Notes under the pieces: generated by a model
Databases searched by the model: none
The model's input: the letters and a program-made list of their open reading frames with translations, nothing else
What the model was told of the DNA's origin: nothing
Made by a program: the position numbers and the translations under genes
Part shown: piece after piece, positions 6,104-7,911 of the stretch
Position numbering within the stretch: the stretch's first letter is position 1
Layout: the number at the start of each line of letters is the position of its first letter
Source of the DNA: Chloroflexota bacterium
GTDB taxonomy: Bacteria > Chloroflexota > Anaerolineae > Anaerolineales > Villigracilaceae
Direction: 5' to 3'
DNA length: 7,911 nucleotides
NCBI GenBank assembly: GCA_016191985.1
Contig: JACPVB010000233.1
Span: 1 to 7,911, forward strand

Positions 6104-6143
6104 GACGGGTTTTAATGAAAGTAATCAAAAACCGTCATTTTTT
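6104..6143 (+). terminator. Probable intrinsic terminator after the ECH-family gene
   Basis: GACGG at 6104-6108 pairs with CCGTC at 6132-6136. After one mismatch, TTTT (6110-6113) pairs with AAAA (6127-6130), closing a 13-nt loop. Six T follow at 6138-6143. The stem is shorter and weaker than the terminator at 5268, but its place 20 nt after the stop codon fits. Confidence 0.6.
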
Positions 6144-6170
6144 ACCAAAAATAATCGGATTTTTGTCATA

Positions 6171-6199
6171 TTGACTCTAATTTCGTTATCGTGTAAAGT
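6171..6199 (+). promoter_or_regulatory. Promoter of the glutamate dehydrogenase gene
   Basis: TTGACT (6171-6176), a 17-nt spacer and TAAAGT (6194-6199) make a good sigma-70-type promoter. It predicts a start near 6206 and a leader of about 125 nt before the ATG at 6331. A second candidate is the extended -10 TGG-GATAAT at 6221-6229, without a -35 box, which would give a leader of about 95 nt. Confidence 0.62.
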
Positions 6200-6231
6200 T
6201 CGAGGGTAGTTTTTATTTATTGGGATAATCG

Positions 6232-6325
6232 TATGAACCAGTGTATGGCTATATTTTGTTCATAAAGCGGGCAACCCCGTATGGGGTGTGCCCGCTTATA
6301 TTTTCTCTAAAACCTATTTAGGAGA
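6232..6325 (+). promoter_or_regulatory. Structured 5' leader of gdh: three stem-loops, the last over the ribosome site
   Basis: Stem 1: TATGAAC (6232-6238) pairs with GTTCATA (6258-6264), 7 bp. Stem 2 starts at the next base: AAGCGGGCA (6265-6273) pairs with TGCCCGCTT (6289-6297), and inside it ACCCC (6274-6278) pairs with GGGGT (6283-6287) around a GTAT loop with one bulged G. Stem 2 is followed by ATATTTTCTC, a poor T-run, so it may be a weak terminator or attenuator. Stem 3: TCTC-TAAA (6304-6311) pairs with TTTA-G-GAGA (6317-6325), 8 bp with one bulge, and covers the gdh Shine-Dalgarno. A 10-codon frame (MNQCMAIFCS, 6233-6265) with GGGA 7 nt upstream could be a leader peptide. The pairings are read directly; a regulatory role is inference. 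Confidence 0.55.
6320..6325 (+). promoter_or_regulatory. Consensus Shine-Dalgarno of gdh
   Basis: AGGAGA lies 5 nt before the ATG at 6331. It is the only full-strength ribosome binding site in the window and it fixes the gdh start. It forms the right arm of the last leader stem-loop (6304-6325). Confidence 0.9.
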
Positions 6326-6330
6326 ACAAC

Positions 6331-7629
6331 ATGTCAGGACAAATCAATGCTTTTGAAATGGCGCAGAAACAGTTTGACGCTGTTGCCAAGCAATTGAAAC
6401 TCGACTCAGGCGTGGCTGAAGTGCTGCGCTGGCCGATGCGCGAATTTTCGTTCCGCATTCCCGTTCGTTTAGATGATGGCTCGCTCAAGGTTTTCCAGGG
6501 CTTCCGCGTTCAGCATAACGATGCACGCGGCCCCAACAAGGGTGGCATTCGCTTCCATCCTGCAGAGACGATGGACACCGTCCGCGCTCTCGCTACATGG
6601 ATGACCTGGAAATGCGCCGTGGCGGATATTCCGTTGGGCGGCGGCAAAGGCGGCATTATTGTTGACCCGTCCACGCTATCTGTCGGCGAAAAAGAAGAAT
6701 TGTGTCGCGGTTGGGTGCGCGTGATGTGGAAGAATATCGGCCCACGCAATGATGTGCCTGCTCCTGACGTAGGAACCACTCCTCAAATGATGGGCTGGAT
6801 GATGGATGAATATTCCCGCCTCGTTGGTCAATATACTCCGGGCGTATTTACCGGCAAACCCCTCGGCGGCGGCGGTTCATTGGGTCGCACAGAGGCCACT
6901 GGCTACGGCGTAATTTACACCGTGCGCGAAGCGATGAAACACCTTGGCATGGATCCCAAGAAATCCGTTGCGGTTCTTCAGGGCTTTGGCAATGTGTCGC
7001 AGTATGCGGCGGTCGGCATGGTTGAAATTCTTGGCGGCTCTGTGGCGTGCGTCTCCTGCTATGACCGCCATGACAAGAAGGCTTACACCTACAGCAAGAA
7101 AGGTGGCATCGATCCGCGCTTCCTGCTCTCCATCGTGGATGAATATGGCACCATTGATAAAGCCAAGGCGATGGACTCTGGTTACAAAGTGGACGACGGC
7201 GATAAGTGGATCGAGTTCGAAGGCGATGTGTTGATCCCCGCCGCGCTTGAAGGCCAGGTCAATGCGGATACGGTTGGCAAAGTTTCCAAGGGCGTCCGCA
7301 TCGTTGCCGAAGGCGCGAACGGCCCCACCACCCCCGAGGCTGACGAAGTCTTCAAGAAGAACAAGGTCTTCAACATTCCTGACTTCCTCTGCAACGCCGG
7401 CGGCGTGACCACCTCCTACTTCGAGCAGGTTCAAAACGACATGAACTTTTACTGGAGCAAGGAAGAAGTGCTCGAGCGCCTCGACCAGAAAATGACCTCT
7501 GCCTTCCACGGCGTGCTCGACCGCAGTGAAAAGGAAAACGTCTACATGCGCGATGCCGCCTACATGGTTGCCATTGACCGTGTGGTCAAGGCCATGGAAC
7601 TCCGCGGCTGGTTGACGGGTGCGGCGTAG
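6331..7629 (+). CDS. Glu/Leu/Phe/Val dehydrogenase, probably NAD(P)-glutamate dehydrogenase
   Basis: Likely catalyses reversible oxidative deamination of glutamate to 2-oxoglutarate and ammonia in the cytosol, as a hexamer. At 432 residues it matches the small hexameric family. The substrate domain has GPNKGGIRFHP (68-77, K70), TWKCAVADIPLGGGKGG (92-108, K94 and the catalytic Lys K106) and DVPAPDVGT (141-149, catalytic Asp D146). GRTEATGYGV (185-194) leads into the Rossmann domain with VLQGFGNVSQYAA (215-227). VAEGANGPTTPEAD (325-338) and NIPDFLCNAGGVTTSYFEQ (348-366) are family signatures. After beta-2 of the Rossmann fold the sequence reads VSCYDRHDKKAYTY (241-254), where NAD enzymes I recall often have VSD, so the cofactor is uncertain. 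It has its own promoter, a structured leader, a strong ribosome site and a terminator, so it is a single-gene unit. The 3' half favours C/G-ending codons, consistent with high expression. Leucine or another amino acid as substrate is not excluded. Confidence 0.94.
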   Translation: MSGQINAFEMAQKQFDAVAKQLKLDSGVAEVLRWPMREFSFRIPVRLDDGSLKVFQGFRVQHNDARGPNKGGIRFHPAETMDTVRALATWMTWKCAVADIPLGGGKGGIIVDPSTLSVGEKEELCRGWVRVMWKNIGPRNDVPAPDVGTTPQMMGWMMDEYSRLVGQYTPGVFTGKPLGGGGSLGRTEATGYGVIYTVREAMKHLGMDPKKSVAVLQGFGNVSQYAAVGMVEILGGSVACVSCYDRHDKKAYTYSKKGGIDPRFLLSIVDEYGTIDKAKAMDSGYKVDDGDKWIEFEGDVLIPAALEGQVNADTVGKVSKGVRIVAEGANGPTTPEADEVFKKNKVFNIPDFLCNAGGVTTSYFEQVQNDMNFYWSKEEVLERLDQKMTSAFHGVLDRSEKENVYMRDAAYMVAIDRVVKAMELRGWLTGAA

Positions 7630-7654
7630 TTGGTAAATAGAAAGTAGAAAGTGG

Positions 7655-7689
7655 AAGAGGATACGCTGAGAGGCGTGTCCTCTTTTTTT
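7655..7689 (+). terminator. Intrinsic terminator of gdh
   Basis: AAGAGGATACGC (7655-7666) pairs with GCGTGTCCTCTT (7673-7684) with one T-G wobble and a TGAGAG loop. The T-run extends from 7683 to 7689. It begins 25 nt after the gdh stop codon. Confidence 0.92.
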
Positions 7690-7749
7690 GTTCTCCGCTT
7701 CATTCTTGACCTTTGAACTGCTTCTGTTTTCTCAAGCCTGATTCAACCC

Positions 7750-7758
7750 TGATACAAT
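7750..7758 (+). promoter_or_regulatory. Extended -10 promoter of the acyl-CoA dehydrogenase gene
   Basis: TGATACAAT fits TGn plus TACAAT (7753-7758), without a clear -35 box. It predicts a start near 7765 and a leader of about 64 nt, with GAGG (7820-7823) 5 nt before the ATG at 7829. Confidence 0.45.
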
Positions 7759-7828
7759 ACCCCAAATACTGTCCACTTTCTACTTTTCACCAATCTTCAA
7801 TCTCTACTCTCCACCCCCCGAGGCTTTC

Positions 7829-7911
7829 ATGTCCAAACAATCCTTCAAATGGGACGACCCCTTTTTACTAAACGACCAGCTCACCGACGAAGAGCGCATG
7901 ATCCGTGACAC
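7829..7911 (+). CDS. Acyl-CoA dehydrogenase, glutaryl-CoA dehydrogenase-like (3' end cut by window)
   Basis: Only the first 27 codons are visible, in frame to the window end. They read MSKQSFKWDDPFLLNDQLTD followed by EERMIRD. The pattern F-x-W-x-DP-x-L-L-x-x-QLT-x-EE-R-x-x-RD is what I recall of the N-terminus of glutaryl-CoA dehydrogenases, FAD enzymes that oxidise and decarboxylate glutaryl-CoA to crotonyl-CoA in lysine, tryptophan and aromatic breakdown. Other acyl-CoA dehydrogenases share the LT-x-EE motif but usually lack the WxDP start. The ATG at 7829 has GAGG 5 nt upstream and an extended -10 promoter candidate at 7750. Catalytic residues lie beyond the window, so the substrate rests on the N-terminal pattern alone. 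Confidence 0.72.
   Translation, partial: MSKQSFKWDDPFLLNDQLTDEERMIRD

Larger units (their letters stand above)
7641..7786. repeat. 15-nt perfect inverted repeat flanking the gdh terminator
   Basis: AAAGTAGAAAGTGGA (7641-7655) is the reverse complement of TCCACTTTCTACTTT (7772-7786), 116 nt apart. The right arm sits in a pyrimidine-rich stretch with two further related units, TCTACTTTTCACC (7779-7791) and TCTACTCTCCACC (7803-7815). The purine/pyrimidine asymmetry and the position in a gene-free gap suggest a dispersed intergenic repeat rather than an operator. Confidence 0.6.

Noticed and set aside
6206..6330. Known glutamine- or glutamate-linked riboswitch class in the gdh leader
   Set aside because: I looked for the conserved GGAAGTAGG-like core that I recall for glutamine-sensing RNAs and did not find it. 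The structure is reported as unclassified instead.
6877..7509. 210-codon open frame on the - strand opposite gdh
   Set aside because: A codon-bias shadow of a strongly biased gene. Its translation is a mix of His, Ala and Val-rich stretches without a domain.

Overview
The window reads as bacterial chromosome with mid-range G+C, most likely Chloroflexota (Anaerolineae-like). That placement is an inference. It rests on the style of the genes: a Hanks-type kinase with a Thr/Glu/Pro-rich stalk and an extracytoplasmic propeller, glutamate dehydrogenase next to acyl-CoA metabolism genes, and several genes without Shine-Dalgarno sites. No marker gene proves it. I see no phage, transposase, CRISPR, tRNA or rRNA gene.

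Layout. Positions 1-1608 hold a + strand pair: a Nudix hydrolase cut by the window start and, 3 nt later, a complete class 2 dihydroorotate dehydrogenase (pyrD). pyrD meets the next gene tail to tail, and a single TTAA carries both stop codons. Positions 1605-4417 hold two - strand genes. One is a 710-residue membrane Ser/Thr kinase whose C-terminal half is a predicted external beta-propeller. Upstream of it is a P-loop nucleotide-kinase-like protein with a degenerate Walker A. Both have a -10 box 6-8 nt before the ATG, which suggests leaderless transcripts. Positions 4418-4892 have no gene and look like a graveyard of decayed dispersed repeats.

Positions 4893-5258 encode a small acidic-tailed protein of unknown function, followed by a near-perfect intrinsic terminator. 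An enoyl-CoA hydratase/isomerase-family gene (PaaG-like) starts 7 nt after its T-run. A second terminator follows at about 6104-6143. Then comes a recognisable promoter and a structured leader of about 125 nt upstream of a glutamate/leucine-type dehydrogenase at 6331-7629. This is the only gene here with a consensus Shine-Dalgarno, and the leader can fold so that this site is hidden. A terminator and a 15-nt inverted repeat follow. The window ends in the first 27 codons of a glutaryl-CoA-dehydrogenase-like acyl-CoA dehydrogenase.

How the genes fit together: pyrD (pyrimidine synthesis), the Nudix protein (nucleotide clean-up) and the thymidylate-kinase-like protein share a loose nucleotide theme. 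The ECH-family protein, glutamate dehydrogenase and acyl-CoA dehydrogenase suggest amino-acid or aromatic-acid catabolism. Each right-hand gene is separated by terminators and has its own promoter candidate, so they do not form a simple operon. The most interesting element is the gdh leader (6232-6325): three consecutive stem-loops, the last covering the ribosome binding site.
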